From positions 1 to 64,000 of the forward strand of contig CAJNDS010000203.1 in assembly GCA_905221605.1 (NCBI GenBank): a stretch of 64,000 bases of DNA, read 5' to 3'. Both the position numbers and the translations under genes were made by a program. Under the pieces are notes generated by a model that had not been told where the DNA came from, searched no databases, and worked only from the letters and a program-made list of their open reading frames with translations. Positions 1-11,085 of the stretch are shown here, in pieces; position 1 is the first letter of the stretch, and each line of letters begins with the position of its first letter. Source of the DNA: Symbiodinium natans. Taxonomy: Eukaryota; Sar; Dinophyceae; Suessiales; Symbiodiniaceae.

Positions 1-439
1 ACGCGCACACAAAGACGCGCACACAAAGACGCGCACACAAAGACGCGCACACAAAGACGCGCACACAAAGACGCGCACACAAAGACGCGCACACAAAGAC
101 GCGCACACAAAGACGCGCACACAAAGACGCGCACACAAACACGCGCACACAAACACGCGCACACAAACACGCGCACACAAACACGCGCACCCAAACACAC
201 GCACCCAAACACACGCACACAAACACACGCACACAAACACACGCACACAAACACACGCACACAAACACACGCACACAAACACACGCACACAAACACACGC
301 ACACAAACACACGCACACAAACACACCCACACAAACACACCCACACAAACACACCCACACCCACACCCACACCCACACCCACACCCACACCCACACCCAC
401 ACACACACCCACACCCACACCCACACCCACACACATCAC

Positions 440-474
<35 letters not shown>

Positions 475-725
475 ACACACAACCACACAATACCACAAAC
501 ACACCCACATCCAACCCTACTCCCACCCACACCCACACCCACACCCCCACCCGCACACGCACACGCACACGCACACGCACACGCACCCACACCCACACCC
601 ACACCCACACCCACACCCACACCCACACACACACCCACACACACACCCACACCCACACCCACACCCACACCCACACCCACCCACACACCCACCCACACAC
701 CCACACCCACACACGCCCACACACG

Positions 726-784
<59 letters not shown>

Positions 785-790
785 ACACAC
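1..790. repeat. CA-rich minisatellite array
   Basis: The first 140 bases are ten copies of a 14-mer (acgcgcacacaaag). It then drifts in blocks to acgcgcacacaaac (about 141-190), acacgcacacaaac (about 200-325), hexamers of the cacacc type (about 350-720) and pure (CA)n at 728-780. Open frames across it are Cys/Val or His/Thr low-complexity artefacts. The array probably continues to the left of the window. Confidence 0.95.
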
Positions 791-2046
791 CGACCGGGAG
801 AAAGTGGTTCCATGAGCTTGGCTTCTGGGGATGATGGCAGGAGTCGAGAACATTTATGTATCACCCAGCACACCTGGCAGCTAGCACCGAGTGCAACGTG
901 CAGACAAACAGATGCGCAGCAGTGTGCTCCGTGTGTGCAAACCGCATCACATCAGCTTGAAAGCAGGTACGTAGGAAGAACGTCCTATAGCCTGGTGAAC
1001 TGCCACGAGTTGTGTGGGGCACAGTAGGCAGTCACCCTGTGCCGCTCATGCTGGAAAAGTTGTTGCAAAACAGAAGTCTCGCCAATCAGATGTCCTGCCA
1101 AACCGCCTAGCTTTTAATCAAAGTGTACACACACACAAACGCACACACCGACTGACGGTGAAACAACCAGCATCACACCTTGTGCCTTGGTGACCTCAGT
1201 GCCTTCCCCTCCTCACTGAGGTTTAGGCGAGGTTTGATCTTCAGCGCCTGTCCCGAAAGACGTTGCGCTCGGCTTTACCATTCGCTTGCGCAGTCGGGCG
1301 AGGCCTCGAAAGTCCCAGGAGTCTCCCCTGTGTCGGGGAGGCCGGCTCTCCTGCCGACGTGCACAGGGTTGCATCACCAGTCGCAGCCGGTCATGTCATG
1401 TAACTGTATATGTAACTGTATAGCAGATCATGACACACTGGGGCACGCTGTCCAGGTCGATGACAGGATCTGGAAAGCTTGGAGGCGGGGATTGTTGCAG
1501 AAGCGGCCCCGGTCCTAGACAGCTGAGATATTCTGTGTCTTGAGTGAATGCTGCACATCGTGTGTGTCTTGGTGCATGGCGCTTGCCCTTGTGAGCTCGG
1601 TGGGCGAAAAGTGGCTCCAACTGTCAAGGCTCAACTACACATTGACTGGGGAAGTTAATTGAATTTCAGAATCCAGAGTAGGCATTTGACGCTAGATATG
1701 AAACGCGAAAATCATGACGTCGCACGGACATGAAAATCAAAAGTATGGACTCATGGACGTCACGCTCAATTTTGTTTCTGAAATTAAGCGCCCAGCCAAC
1801 CAAACTCAAGGGCCTTGAGGCTCCAATCTAAGGAAACCCTAAATGCATAGACAAACAAAAGACTGCCCTAAAACTCACTCAACCCCTGCAGCAGTAAAAA
1901 AGAGCCTACCTGGGCCACCCTGAAACAACCCCAAAGCGTGAGTGGACTTTGGAGCTGCAGGCCTTGTGGGTTTGAGTGCTTGGGGAGGGTTTAGGCCCTA
2001 GGAGTCCTAGGGCTTGCTGGTGCCAAACCAGGTCCTTAATTTGGCT
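791..2046. other. No gene recognised
   Basis: This stretch has only short open frames without repeat, paralogue or compositional support. It holds a small CA-rich patch near 1128-1150 and a duplicated gtaactgtat at 1398-1425. I see no RNA gene here. Confidence 0.5.
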
Positions 2047-2846
2047 TACTTGTGACGCCACGAAGTTGGATTTGAAAAATGACGTCGTTGACGTTGCTAT
2101 AATTTGTACAGACTTATGCCGCTGACAAAGCTTGCAGAACTGGAGTAGCTGGAGCAAAACTTGTATCAGATGATACGAGTAGGTAGATGTGATTTCGGCG
2201 AGGAAGGTAGCTCTGAGGAGCGGGCCCTGTCTACTCGCTCAAAGATGCGGGTCACGGCAGGAGGCATCACCATGGCCCTTTGGGCGTGCCTGCGACGTAA
2301 ACCCCAATCATTCATCGGTCAGCACTGGCTCAACCTCTCAGCACGACATCTAACCTCTCACTCAGAACCGGACATGGGCGACTCTAGAGTCCGCCCCCTG
2401 TCCATGCCACCCCTCACGTCAGGATGGATCCAGCAGCCATTTTGAAGACTAGCTAAGACACCTGCACGAAATGGCCGCAAGGATAAGCTGCAAGCACAGC
2501 CTTGCGACATGCTGCGACCGCTGTGATCTGGAGTGTCTCTGTGACAGGCACTCCGGGACTGCCAATTTTGCGAAGTAGCTCGCGTCGAGATTGGACAAAG
2601 CCGGGATTGTGGACAAAGCCGTAAATCGTGCGGCATCTTTGATGCCGCGACGTTGGGTGTGGCAGATCTGTACTGCCTGGGTCTGTGCGTGCATAAAAAT
2701 TGCAGATTATTTCGACAGGCTGCGGGATACCTTGTTCGGCTCCGCTCGCTTTTTCTGATTTTTTTAATTTTGCTGGCCACACGGCTCACTTAAACATCCT
2801 GCAAGGCTTGGGCGGCATTCCTGCTGTCACTGTACCTTCAGTAGAT

Positions 2847-3255
<409 letters not shown>

Positions 3256-3458
3256 TGTACACATATGTACATACGTGTATATGCACATGCTCATTCTGCG
3301 TGTATACTTGTACGCCATTTCCCTGCTGCCCAGCTTGCAAGGGCAAGCATCTTCTACATGGTGTTCTAGAAACGAGACAAACGGTCATCCTGCTTCACTC
3401 CTTTGGAAGCCGACAGAGCTTGATTTCAACACAACTTAGAATTGACTGTAATTGGCCA

Positions 3459-4715
3459 TCAGCCTGAGCTGTTCAGCGCGATTCTCAGCTCGATTTTCAG
3501 GGCTGCAAAGTAGTTCCGATCGGCATCCTCACCTTCGCCGTTTTCGAACAAATAGTAGGCACGTTCCAGAACCCGTCTTTCAAAGTTCTGCTCCGGGCCC
3601 TCCTTGGAAGTCCTCCTCGCCTTCTTTCCAGTGACCTCAAGTTTTGGAGACTCAATCGACTCAATCCAGAGCACCCCCGACACCCCTCATTTTCAAAAAA
3701 AATAAGCGCTTTAAGCGCTTGATGTTCATATTTTAATTCCCAAGCTGCCTCAAACGAGTGCTGGGCGGACGCCCCGTAGACTTTATCTACGCCACCAGTG
3801 CTGGTGCTGCTACTGGCTGGGTCACCTGCGGGCGCTGTGCTGGAGGTGCTCTTTCGCTTCCTTTGGCCCTGCCTGTCATGACTGTCATGGTCATGCTGAT
3901 CATTCGCATGGCTTGTGTTGACGGCCCTGCCGTGCTCACTGCCGGCTGTGTTGCCGTGCTGGACAAGGGGATTGGGCCCACTTGGTTGATTCCTTTCATG
4001 TTCGGAATCAATAGGTCCAAGAGGTGAGTCCTGGATTGTCTTGCTTGTGGGTGGGGCGCTGTCTACCGCAAACAGAAAGTTGGAGAGGTTCTGCGGCGGC
4101 TGACAGCCTTCGGCTTTCTGTGGGGACGAAGCGGCGTCGACCGCGGAGGTGTCAGATGGCTGGAAGAACAGGAAGTCCGCAAAGCTCGAACTCTGCGTTG
4201 GTGCAATTGGTGTTGGTTTGGCATCCAAGGTCTTGCTGGAAGTTGCTGATCCAGAAGGCTTTGACTTCGGGCTTGGCGGACGGCACGTCTTTGCTCGGCC
4301 TGTGCTCACCTTGTCAGATTCTGAGCCTTCAATGGGCATGGGCCTCGGGCTGATGTCCAGCTGCTCGATCGCTTCAGAGAACCGCACCATCTTCTGGGGT
4401 CTGGGTCGGCTGGCATCCCTAAGAACCGGCATCAGAGATTGAGAAGATCTTGCTGCGGAGGGCATTGAGGATACACTGGCCGAGGCATTCCCGAATGCGC
4501 CATTTGTGCTCACTGTCACCTCGGTCGCTGGATGAAAGGGTGTTTGGAATGGGGGACTGCCCTCCAGCGCCCTGTGGTTCCATGCCACTTCGCGCTTCAG
4601 CAAAGGGTGGCTCTGCTCTGCTGGTAGATCTTGAGAGCGTGCATGCTGCCTCCGGCGAGCATCAGCCGCTGGCTTCGCAGCCTGGCTCGTGGGGGCTCGG
4701 TACTTGTTGTCTTCC
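3459..4715 (-). CDS. Family C protein C1 (disordered, PP1-docking-like motif), frameshifted
   Basis: I recognise no named family. The predicted exon begins after a likely acceptor (GAAAAAGTAG, preceded by a C run on the minus strand) at about 4715. Starts further upstream would be GTG and lie inside that C run, so they are unlikely. The product is Ser/Pro/Ala/Gln-rich and mostly disordered. A conserved core near 4330-4430 reads VLRDASRPRPQKMVRFSEAI. Its K-M-V-R-F fits the RVxF docking motif for protein phosphatase 1 (motif knowledge; function inferred). A basic GQRKRKS patch follows near 3860. Compared with C2, the frame changes at about 3690-3720, next to an A8 run and a duplicated AAGCGCTT palindrome. 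The conserved C-terminus (LFENGEGEDADRNYFAALKI) is then read in another frame down to 3459. This is either a real frameshift or a short intron. B1 lies just upstream and may belong to the same transcript. Confidence 0.55.
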
Positions 4716-4913
4716 CTACTTTTTCGGTGTGTGTGGGGGGGGGGGGGAGTTTCTGACGTCCCTGAAGAGGCTTTTGGAGGGCTACGCTTGTGACAACAGC
4801 AACTGCTCGAACAAAACCTTAAACCCACAAGTGCAAAACTGCCTGAACCCCAATGGATGTAATGGAAGTCTTGAAGGAACTTCTTTCTTCTTGTTTTTTT
4901 TGGGGGGGTCCGG

Positions 4914-6310
4914 CTACACTCCCTTCAATCGCCCAACCTCAGCCGGAGTTTCTGCGGAGAGCGGACGGTTCTCGAGCGCGCCCTCGGCGTCCTCAATATG
5001 ATTACTTGAGGCCTCTGCTCGCACTCCGGCACCTGCTGCAGGCTGACCTGGAATCGTCGGCACTCTCGGAGGTGGAATTGTCGACGCTCCTGTGCCTGTG
5101 CCCGGAATGGTGGCTGCTGCTGGGGTGCTGGGCACTCCAATTCCTCCAGGCTGACCTGGAGTCGTCTTTGCTCCTGGTTGAGCCTCCTGCACCCCAATGG
5201 ACGTCTTGAAATCTTCCTCCGCTTTCTTGGCGGCAGCTTCTCTGGCCAAGCGCTCCTCATCCGCCTTTCTTGCTGGCCCTTTTGCAGCTTCTCTGGCCAA
5301 ACGCGCCTCCTCCGCCTTTCTTGCTGGCTCTTTGGCTGCTGCTTCTCTGGCTAAGCGCTCCTCCTCCGCCTTTCTTGCTGGCTCTTTTGCAGCTTCTCTG
5401 GCCAAACGCGCCTCCTCCGCATTTCTTGCTGGCTCTTTGGCTGCCTCCTGTGCCAAGCGCTCTTCTCCGGCTTTCTTGGCTGCTGCTTCTCTGGCCAAGC
5501 GCTCCTCCTCCGCCTTTCTTGCTGGCTCTTTTGCAGCTTCTCTGGCCAAACGCGCCTCCTCCGCATTTCTTGCTGGCTCTTTGGCTGCTGCTTCTCTGGC
5601 CAAGCGCTCCTCCTCCGCCTTTCTTGCTGGCTCTTTTGCAGCTTCTCTGGCCAAACGCGCCTCCTCCGCATTTCTTGCTGGCTCTTTGGCTGCCTCCTGT
5701 GCCAAGCGCTCTTCTCCGGCTTTCTTGGCTGTTGCTTCTCTGGCCAAGCGCTCCTCCTCCGCCTTTCTTGCTGGCTCTTTTGCAGCTTCTCTGGCCAAAC
5801 GCGCCTCCTCCGCATTTCTTGCTGGCTCTTTGGCTGCCTCCTGTGCCAAGCGCTCTTCTCCGGCTTTCTTGGCTGCTGCTTCTCTGGCCAAGCGCTCCTC
5901 CTCCGCCTCTCTTGCTGGCTGTTTTGCAGCTTCTCTGGCCAAACGCGCCTCCTCCGCCTTTCTTGCTGGCTCTTTGGCTTCCTCCTGCACCAAGCGCTCT
6001 TCTTCCGCTTTCTTGGCCGCGGCTTCTCTGGCCAAGCGCTCCTCCTCCGCCTTTCTTGCGGGCTCTTTGGCTGCCTCCTGCACCAAGCGCCCTTCTTCCG
6101 CTTTCTTGGCTGCAGATTCTGTGGCCAAACGCTGCTCCTCTGCCTTCTCATCTGCCTTTCGTGCCAGGTACGCTTCTTTTGCTGGCTGGGCTGCACTGGC
6201 TGATACCTTGGCCAAGGGGTCCTTCTCTTCGTTCAGTGCAGCCTCCTCGGCGGCTGCGACTTTGGTTTGTGAGTCCTCCGAATCTTGGCCATCGGTGGCC
6301 TCGGATGCTG
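4914..6310 (-). CDS. B1: Ala/Glu/Lys helical repeat protein
   Basis: The long frame is made of imperfect units such as AEEERLAREAAAKKA and EEARLAREAAKEPARKA, arranged in a higher-order unit of about 111 nt or more. The composition predicts long charged alpha-helix or coiled coil, similar in texture to the TolA central region, although no homology is claimed. The N-terminal part (ASEATDGQDSEDSQTK) is acidic. The only upstream start is a GTG, and CTTGTCGCAG just before the acidic stretch looks like a splice acceptor, so I end the exon near 6310 and treat it as internal. The C-terminus holds one Pro/Gly unit (GAKTTPGQPGGIGVPST) and module X (NHIEDAEGALENRPLSAETP), both shared with B2. The frame closes in GTGTAG, where a GT donor may be used instead of the stop. 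Function unknown. Confidence 0.6.
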
Positions 6311-7100
6311 CGACAAGCACACACAGCGATTGCACATGGAAAGAAGGGAGGGGTGGGGGAGGGAAGCTTCCATGCGATCAAGCCTGCTACAGCTGCCCAA
6401 AACCCACAGAGCTGATAGGTTTAGCCGCCATACGCAACCCTTTCAGGGATTAAAAGGGGCACTTTCTTCCCCAATTAAACCTTAAACCCTAAACCCTACA
6501 CCCAAGCTCAGTAAGATCATTTGCTGGGGTCCACACCTTCGGCGCCAGCCGGCAAGTTTCCAGGTGGGTTCGGAGGCGCTGGCGTTGCGCAGTGTCCTGG
6601 TGGGCTGCTTAGGGTTCCGGGTTTTCTTGGCTTAGGGTTTGGGGTTTAGGGTTGGAGACCATGAATTAAAGCAACTCCAGAGCCCTAAAGGATTGAGCTC
6701 CAAGCCTTCGGAACCTAAGCCTTCAAGCCCCGGCAGGAACTTCTTTCTTCTTGTTCTTTGGAGGGGGGGGGGGGGGGCCGAAGCTCAGACTGGGACAAGG
6801 CATGTAGGGCAATGGTCGTTCTACAGTTAGGGATTGAGGCTTTGACTTAAGGGTTCGGACCCCTGTTGGTCCGTTATTTCTTTTTGATCATTGCTTGGGT
6901 TTCTTAGATGTTACAGGGTGTTGTGAGCTTTGAGGCCTTGCTTTGGGCAGAGGTACTCTGCGGCGTCTTCGGCCTTTTCAAAGTTGTGTCGTGGTCGAGG
7001 TTCTCTAGAATTCTTGGCTTGGGGAGTTTTCTGCACAAAGCAAGCGTGTTCAGGGCACCTGAAGGTGCAAATCTTAGTTCGCAGCTGCTGGGGCAAGAAA
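6311..7100. other. Non-coding spacer with opposed telomere-like motifs and a G run
   Basis: CCCTAAA-type repeats lie at 6469-6503, and degenerate TTTAGGG-type sequence of the opposite orientation lies at 6608-6655. A run of about 17-18 G starts near 6761. No supported coding region was found. On the minus strand 6911-7096 reads on from the linker after module X and is probably intron. Confidence 0.55.
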
Positions 7101-7104
7101 GGGT

Positions 7105-7990
7105 CAGGTTACACTCCCTTCAATCGCCCAGCCTCAGCCGGAGTTTCTGCAGAGAGCGGACGGTTCTCGAGCGCGCCCCCGGCGTCCTCAACATCATTAC
7201 TTGAAGCCTCTGCTCGCAGGATGCTTGCAGCTTCTGGGTTTCAGGTCCCAACCTCCCAACCTCCCACTCCCACCGACGCCGTGAGGCCTCTGCTGGAGCA
7301 TCTGCAAACGTGGGGGAGAGGTTGTCTGCGGCGTCTTCGACCTTTTTAACATCTTTTTGTGGTCGAGGTTCTGTAGAACTCTTGGCTTGGCAGGTACAAT
7401 ATGGCGGTTTACGATATTCGAGGTTACCTTTTGGGGTCCCGATGAGAGGGAAGCCGACTATTTAGGGGTCTATTTTAGGGGTCCCTACTTGCGTAGCATG
7501 CGCAAGGCAAGCGTGTTCAAGGCTTCTGACGGTGCAAATCTGAGCACTTCTTCTGCGCAAGAGATGGAGTTGCAAAATGCAACCTTCCTCATAATTGCCC
7601 GGCCTTAGGCGGAGATTCTGCGAGCAGACGCAAGGATGCTGTAGCAGTAGGTTCGTGGTGCAGCATTGGGGGAGCTCCCTCCTCCCCCTCCCCCTCTCCC
7701 CAGTGCCGTGCGGCCTCCGCTGGAGCATCTGCAGATTTGGGGCAGTGCTGTGCGGCGTCTTCTGCCTTTCATGACCGAGGTTTTCCGGGATTCCTGACTT
7801 AGGGCCTTAGGGCCTAGGGGGCAGTGTGGTCAGGAGCATGCTCAGGACTTCTGAAGGTGCAAATCTTAGCTCGTAGCTTCTGGACAAAAGGCAGTACCCT
7901 TCCAATTGCCCAGCCTCAGCTGGAGTTTCTGCGGAGAGCGGACGTAAGTTCTGGTGCTTCTCGAGGGTCTGCGCCTGCGATAGTAGGTTT
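7105..7990 (-). CDS. Array of short exons X-Y-X-Y-X1 upstream of B1
   Basis: Five copies of the short acidic module are seen: X at about 7105-7225 (DVEDAGGALENRPLSAETPA), Y at about 7265-7405, X at 7590-7660 (degenerate), Y at 7685-7800 and an X1-like copy at 7895-7975 without a clear start codon. X and Y have the same plan, an E-D-A core followed by Pro/Ala/Glu. Linkers of 80-200 bp hold GT-beginning and AG-ending candidates. By analogy with the A genes they are leader exons, here perhaps of B1. The 7590-7660 copy is damaged, so part of the array may be dead. Confidence 0.4.
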
Positions 7991-8192
7991 AGGCTTCGAT
8001 AGGGGCTTCCGAAATATGAGGGTTGCCCTTTTTTGGTACGGGGTGGGGGAGGGGGGGGGGGGTTCCTGCAATAAGGCTTTTGTTTCAATTTGCTGGGGCT
8101 ATCTTCGGGGAACTCCCTACTTGGGAAAGTACCGAATCGACGGCTTGCAAGGCGCCTGGGGATGTCTCCGATCCGTGATCCAACTAAACCCC

Positions 8193-8323
8193 GAACCCTT
8201 TTGAACCCTTTTGAACCCTTTTGAACCCTTTTGAACCCTTTTGAACCCTTTTGAACCCTTTTGAACCCTTTTGAACCCTTTTGAACCCTTTTGAACCCTA
8301 AACCCTAAACCCTAAACCCTAAA
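8193..8323. repeat. 10-bp GAACCCTTTT array followed by CCCTAAA repeats
   Basis: Ten perfect tandem copies of GAACCCTTTT (8193-8292) pass directly into GAACCCTAAA and three more CCCTAAA units ending at 8323. Equivalent positions in other spacers (17495, 31083, 53707) carry only a few CCCTAAA units, so this copy has expanded a variant telomere-like unit. Confidence 0.95.
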
Positions 8324-8385
8324 GAAGCTGCTTCATCCTAGGACTGAGGGCCACGCCAGTCAACCCCCGAACCCTAAACCCCAAA

Positions 8386-8524
8386 CTACTATTTGCTTAA
8401 GAACACCCACCCCCCAACCAAAAAAAATCCTTATAAGGGCAATATAGGGATTATTGTTGTATATTATATATATATATATGCTATATATGTATGTATGTTT
8501 CGGGGGTTCTTAAGCAAATACTAG
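8386..8524. mobile_element. MITE-like inverted-repeat element, family 1, copy 1
   Basis: The ends are inverted repeats: CTACTATTTGCTTAAGAAC on the left and its near reverse complement (ttcttaagcaaatactag) on the right. C-rich and G-rich stretches lie just inside. The interior carries CCTTATAAGGG, CAATATAGGGATTATTG and a TA tract. There is no coding capacity. A second full copy lies at 53727-53831 and partial copies at about 17532, 31104 and 42060. It sits directly after a telomere-like tract, as copy 2 does. Confidence 0.75.
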
Positions 8525-8819
8525 TGAACCCGTGGAAGATGCGGGATGCAACCATAGAGCCTGTTGCACCAGAGACTGTAGAACCAGATGCGTCGAGCTG
8601 GCGTCGGAAGGCGCATCATGATCGGAGGCCTTGCGCCAGCATTGTGTGAATGCGTCTCCCATGTATCACAATTCTGCAAAAACAGCTCGCGCTCGTCACG
8701 CAGGGGTTTTTGGGGTGGGGTTTGGAGCGCGGGGGTTGGAAACTACTTCCGGGCTTTAGCTTCCTTCCAAATGAAACTTGAATGGTTTAGGGTTTGGGGT
8801 TGAGGGGAGCTTAAGACTA
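8525..8819. other. Spacer with a W-type repeat segment
   Basis: 8597-8640 matches a segment repeated in many spacers (gagctggcgtcggaaggc). On the minus strand it reads SDDVPSDASS in other copies, and it may be a short exon. Its phase does not fit the preceding Z exon, so coding status is doubtful. The rest carries degenerate GGGTTT-type sequence. Confidence 0.4.
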
Positions 8820-8942
8820 TTAGCCTACAAATGACAAATGAGGCCAAAACGCGAAGGACCCGCGTTTCATCCAACCCCCGATGTCCTCCAGATTCGCTCC
8901 GAGCACGTCTTCGATCTCCCGGATGTCGCGAGCCTCCTTGTC
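8820..8942 (-). CDS. Exon D1
   Basis: A short exon candidate follows the acceptor TTCTGACAG at 8943-8951. It reads DKEARDIREIEDVLGANLED and then GGWMKRGSF, closing at TAA (8820-8822). Paralogous copies at 59610 and 62503 read EARDIREIEDVFGANLED, with conservative changes and the same acceptor. The charged helical sequence matches no domain I know. The 3' border is unknown, because the paralogues diverge after GSFA. Confidence 0.5.
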   Translation of the reverse strand, partial: DKEARDIREIEDVLGANLEDIGGWMKRGSFAFWPHLSFVG

Positions 8943-9327
8943 CTGTCAGAACGAAACCTTCAATTTTGAACCCTTCCTGAACACGTGCGATCACGCCCCA
9001 AGCTCCTACAACCCACTTAAAGACTCTAAATCCTCAAGCCTGAACTTAAAAACTGCCGAAGCCCCTAGGACCGAAACCCCCACAAGCTGGGAGGGCCTAG
9101 GGCCCTTTCGAAACCTAAACAAATCCTGACCCGCGCGGTTCATGAAAGACCTTTGGGGTTTCGCAAGTATGAGTGCCCAACATCGCCCTGCATTTGCAGT
9201 CTGTATATACTCAGAATCTAACCCCGATTGCCCAGAGATTCGACCGAGGTCCGTGGGCAGTTTCGTGGCTTGGCCGTGTTGGAGCTTTATGATGCTTCCT
9301 TATTTGGTCGGGGTTTAGGGCTTAAGA

Positions 9328-9627
9328 TTAAATCAAATATCGGATGTCCTCCTCCTCAGCTGGGCCATGGGACTCAACATCTTCACCGACCTCGGCTCGA
9401 CTTCGACTTACGCCAGCGAAGCCTTCGAACAGTGTAGACCAGAACATCAAGTCTTGAAACAACATTTCCAACATGAAGACAGGCAAAGGGGGACGCAACC
9501 CACCAGATTTCCGGGCCTTCCATGAAGGGAGACAAGGGGAGACAAGCATATCGACCAGTCGGAAATTCTTGGAAGGAACTGGCAACCCCAACAGTCTACT
9601 GTTTGTAGGAATCATCGGGTGAACCAT
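9328..9627 (-). CDS. Conserved hypothetical protein or exon G1 (99 aa)
   Basis: An ATG-started frame of 99 residues has a less biased composition than anything else in the window. Recognisable stretches are RLLGLPVPSKNFRLVD, LVSPCLPSWKA, a hydrophobic FMLEMLFQDLMFWSTLFE, and a polar C-terminus SRAEVGEDVESHGPAEE. The copy at 59967-60263 differs mostly by conservative changes plus indels of 6 and 3 nt that keep the frame, which argues for past selection on this frame. The last codons meet a position that is GATATT here and GTAATT in G2, a possible GA/GT donor. E and F lie just upstream, D downstream. Function unknown. Confidence 0.55.
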   Translation of the reverse strand: MVHPMIPTNSRLLGLPVPSKNFRLVDMLVSPCLPSWKARKSGGLRPPLPVFMLEMLFQDLMFWSTLFEGFAGVSRSRAEVGEDVESHGPAEEEDIRYLI

Positions 9628-9713
9628 CTAGGCTCCTGTGATAGGGTCTTGAAGATGGATCGCTTGGCACCCGGCTGGAAGAGCCTGAATGGCATCCTTC
9701 GCAGACTGCTCAT
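9612..9713 (-). CDS. Exon F1
   Basis: The short frame from ATG at 9713 reads SSLRRMPFRLFQPGAKRSIF and then KTLSQEPRW. It recurs at about 60270-60350 and 62970-63037. Its last codons overlap the start of G1 in another frame. In the 63-kb copy F is joined in frame to the end of G by a deletion. It is basic, unlike its acidic neighbours. Function unknown. Confidence 0.4.
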   Translation of the reverse strand: MSSLRRMPFRLFQPGAKRSIFKTLSQEPRWFTR

Positions 9714-9750
9714 GGTTGGATTTGTTGGCTCGTTCGCGAAACTCCAATTC

Positions 9751-9981
9751 TCAACTGACAATTCTGTCTGCAACCCCCAAACAAGTTGAATGCGGGTCCT
9801 CTTCGGCTGCATCAGAGACTTCAATGGCTTCGGCGTCGCTCCGACACTCTTCTCCATGTGCTCCTCGCTTCTCTGCTTCCTGTCCAGCATCCTGAGAGCC
9901 CTCGCCCTTCACAGGAAGGGCCTTCAAGTCTTCTTCTTGTTCAGGCACCTGATCAAAGCGATCCCGGCCGAGTCCAAGCAT
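9751..9981 (-). CDS. Exon E1 (acidic, 76 aa)
   Basis: The frame from the ATG at 9981 reads MLGLGRDRFDQVPEQEEDLK, then GEECRSDAEAIEVSDAAEED and HSTCLGVADRIVS. The second half is conserved as the C-terminal part of the acidic proteins A15 and A16, so this module can stand in its own gene or be fused to acidic repeats. C4 lies about 150 bp upstream on the same strand and may be the preceding exon. Confidence 0.5.
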   Translation of the reverse strand: MLGLGRDRFDQVPEQEEDLKALPVKGEGSQDAGQEAEKRGAHGEECRSDAEAIEVSDAAEEDPHSTCLGVADRIVS

Positions 9982-10130
9982 GCCCAAGCCTAAGCCCACT
10001 AAACCGCGAGCTACTCAGGTCCTGTCCTAATCCCTTGCTGACGCCACGGGCTGCAATTCCACAGAACAAACACGCCAGACCTCCAGGCCCTACCACAGTC
10101 CGTGCTTTTACAGCCCGCCGTCCTAAACCC

Positions 10131-10511
10131 CTAAACTGCAAACTCGAAACATGGTCCATGAGCTCGGCTGTCAATGCTTTCAATCGCAACACCCGAGATC
10201 CCTGCGGCACAACCCCAAGGACCCCAATCATCACTGTCGACAGAGGTCGCCTCACTCTTTGACGGTGATCGCGGATTCGGGCTGATCTCTCTGGTCTCCA
10301 CTGCATCAGAAAAACTGAGTGTCTTCCTCGGCTTGTGGCGGCCTGCATCCCGAAGAATCGGTCGTCTCTCCGGGTACGATGCGCCGGAAGACGACGATCC
10401 TTCAGCGCTTTTGAAGCACACAGCAGCTTCCGAAGCCGCAGCCTCACAGGGAACTTCGTCCGGCCGACTTTCCAAGGCCGTCCATGAGCGCCACGACGTT
10501 GTGTGCTTCAT
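10131..10511 (-). CDS. C4: relative of family C with the LRDA-FS motif
   Basis: A true ATG at 10511 opens 126 codons. The region near 10270-10370 reads RPILRDAGRHKPRKTLSFSD, aligning with the conserved core of C1 and C2, and the following EISPNPRSPSKSEA parallels their DISPRP. Here the docking-like position has Leu instead of Val (K-T-L-S-F), a weaker PP1 motif. The coding exon probably ends near SDDWG at about 10215, because what follows (GTCCTTGGGG...) is a dispersed non-coding repeat also seen near 22730. The remaining codons are then intron read-through. Confidence 0.5.
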   Translation of the reverse strand: MKHTTSWRSWTALESRPDEVPCEAAASEAAVCFKSAEGSSSSGASYPERRPILRDAGRHKPRKTLSFSDAVETREISPNPRSPSKSEATSVDSDDWGPWGCAAGISGVAIESIDSRAHGPCFEFAV

Positions 10512-10668
10512 CTCAGGATTATCCTGGAGAAGGCCCCAGGGGATGTGTTGGATGTGTGGGCGCTGGCCCGCGTTAAGTGAATTGTTGCTGACACAAATCC
10601 TCTGATCTTGCGAACCGAGTTGGCTATGGTTGGAACAAAGTGGTCTCGCTACGTCCCCCTCTGCTTCA

Positions 10669-11085
10669 TTAGGCGCAGCTACATAGGATTGGCCCCAAGC
10701 AGCAAGCCTGCTTCAATTGCACCACGGCCGCACCGTTGGCCACCAGTGCCCTAGGCGCTTCCGCAGGCTCCTCCTCTGGCTCTGGCAGCCCTTCTCTGGC
10801 TGTCCGAACTGGCTCCTGCATGAATAAAGGGTGCTGGCAGTGAAGATCAAGGTAATTAAGAACAAAGGCACTGGTGTGGATCGTAACACTGGCACCTTTC
10901 TCGTAGCAGTCATGGCATGTCTCGCGCAACCGTGCACCCCAAGCACTGCATGGCATGTTGGTGGGGGGGAGGGGGGTGTGCTTGATGTCTTTGATTGCAA
11001 TCTTCGGTCGATGTTTCTGAACACAGGACAGGCCACATCCGCCTGTCCTGCCACTTGTGGCAACCAATCTGCTTGGTCCGTGCAA
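10669..11085 (-). CDS. Hypothetical H1 (CxxC-containing, Glu/Pro-rich tail)
   Basis: The frame contains RETCHDCYEKGASV, an apolar segment (VLNYLDLHCQHPLF) and an acidic tail VRTAREGLPEPEEEPAEAPR. The segment 10704-10950 is duplicated at 43532-43755, where a 2-nt insertion breaks the frame between the CxxC part and the tail. The likely exon start is after the acceptor CATGCCATGCAG at about 10950, and residues before that are probably intron. Function not recognised. Confidence 0.35.
   Translation of the reverse strand: MHGPSRLVATSGRTGGCGLSCVQKHRPKIAIKDIKHTPLPPTNMPCSAWGARLRETCHDCYEKGASVTIHTSAFVLNYLDLHCQHPLFMQEPVRTAREGLPEPEEEPAEAPRALVANGAAVVQLKQACCLGPILCSCA

Noticed and set aside
1-140. CRISPR-like regular repeat
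   Set aside because: It is a 14-bp simple tandem repeat without spacers, in eukaryote-type sequence.
2425-2450. Spliced-leader relic (agcagccattttgaag)
   Set aside because: It resembles part of the dinoflagellate spliced leader, but the match is too short and lacks the conserved CTCAAG end. No tandem SL or 5S array was found.
5197-6453. Plus-strand frame of 418 codons (SSSAFLAGSFAASLAKR repeats)
   Set aside because: Antisense shadow of B1. The minus frame has the helical repeat, the acidic N-terminus and the module shared with B2.
8450-8500. TA-rich stretch as a promoter
   Set aside because: It is the interior of an inverted-repeat element, and the TA tract varies between copies.
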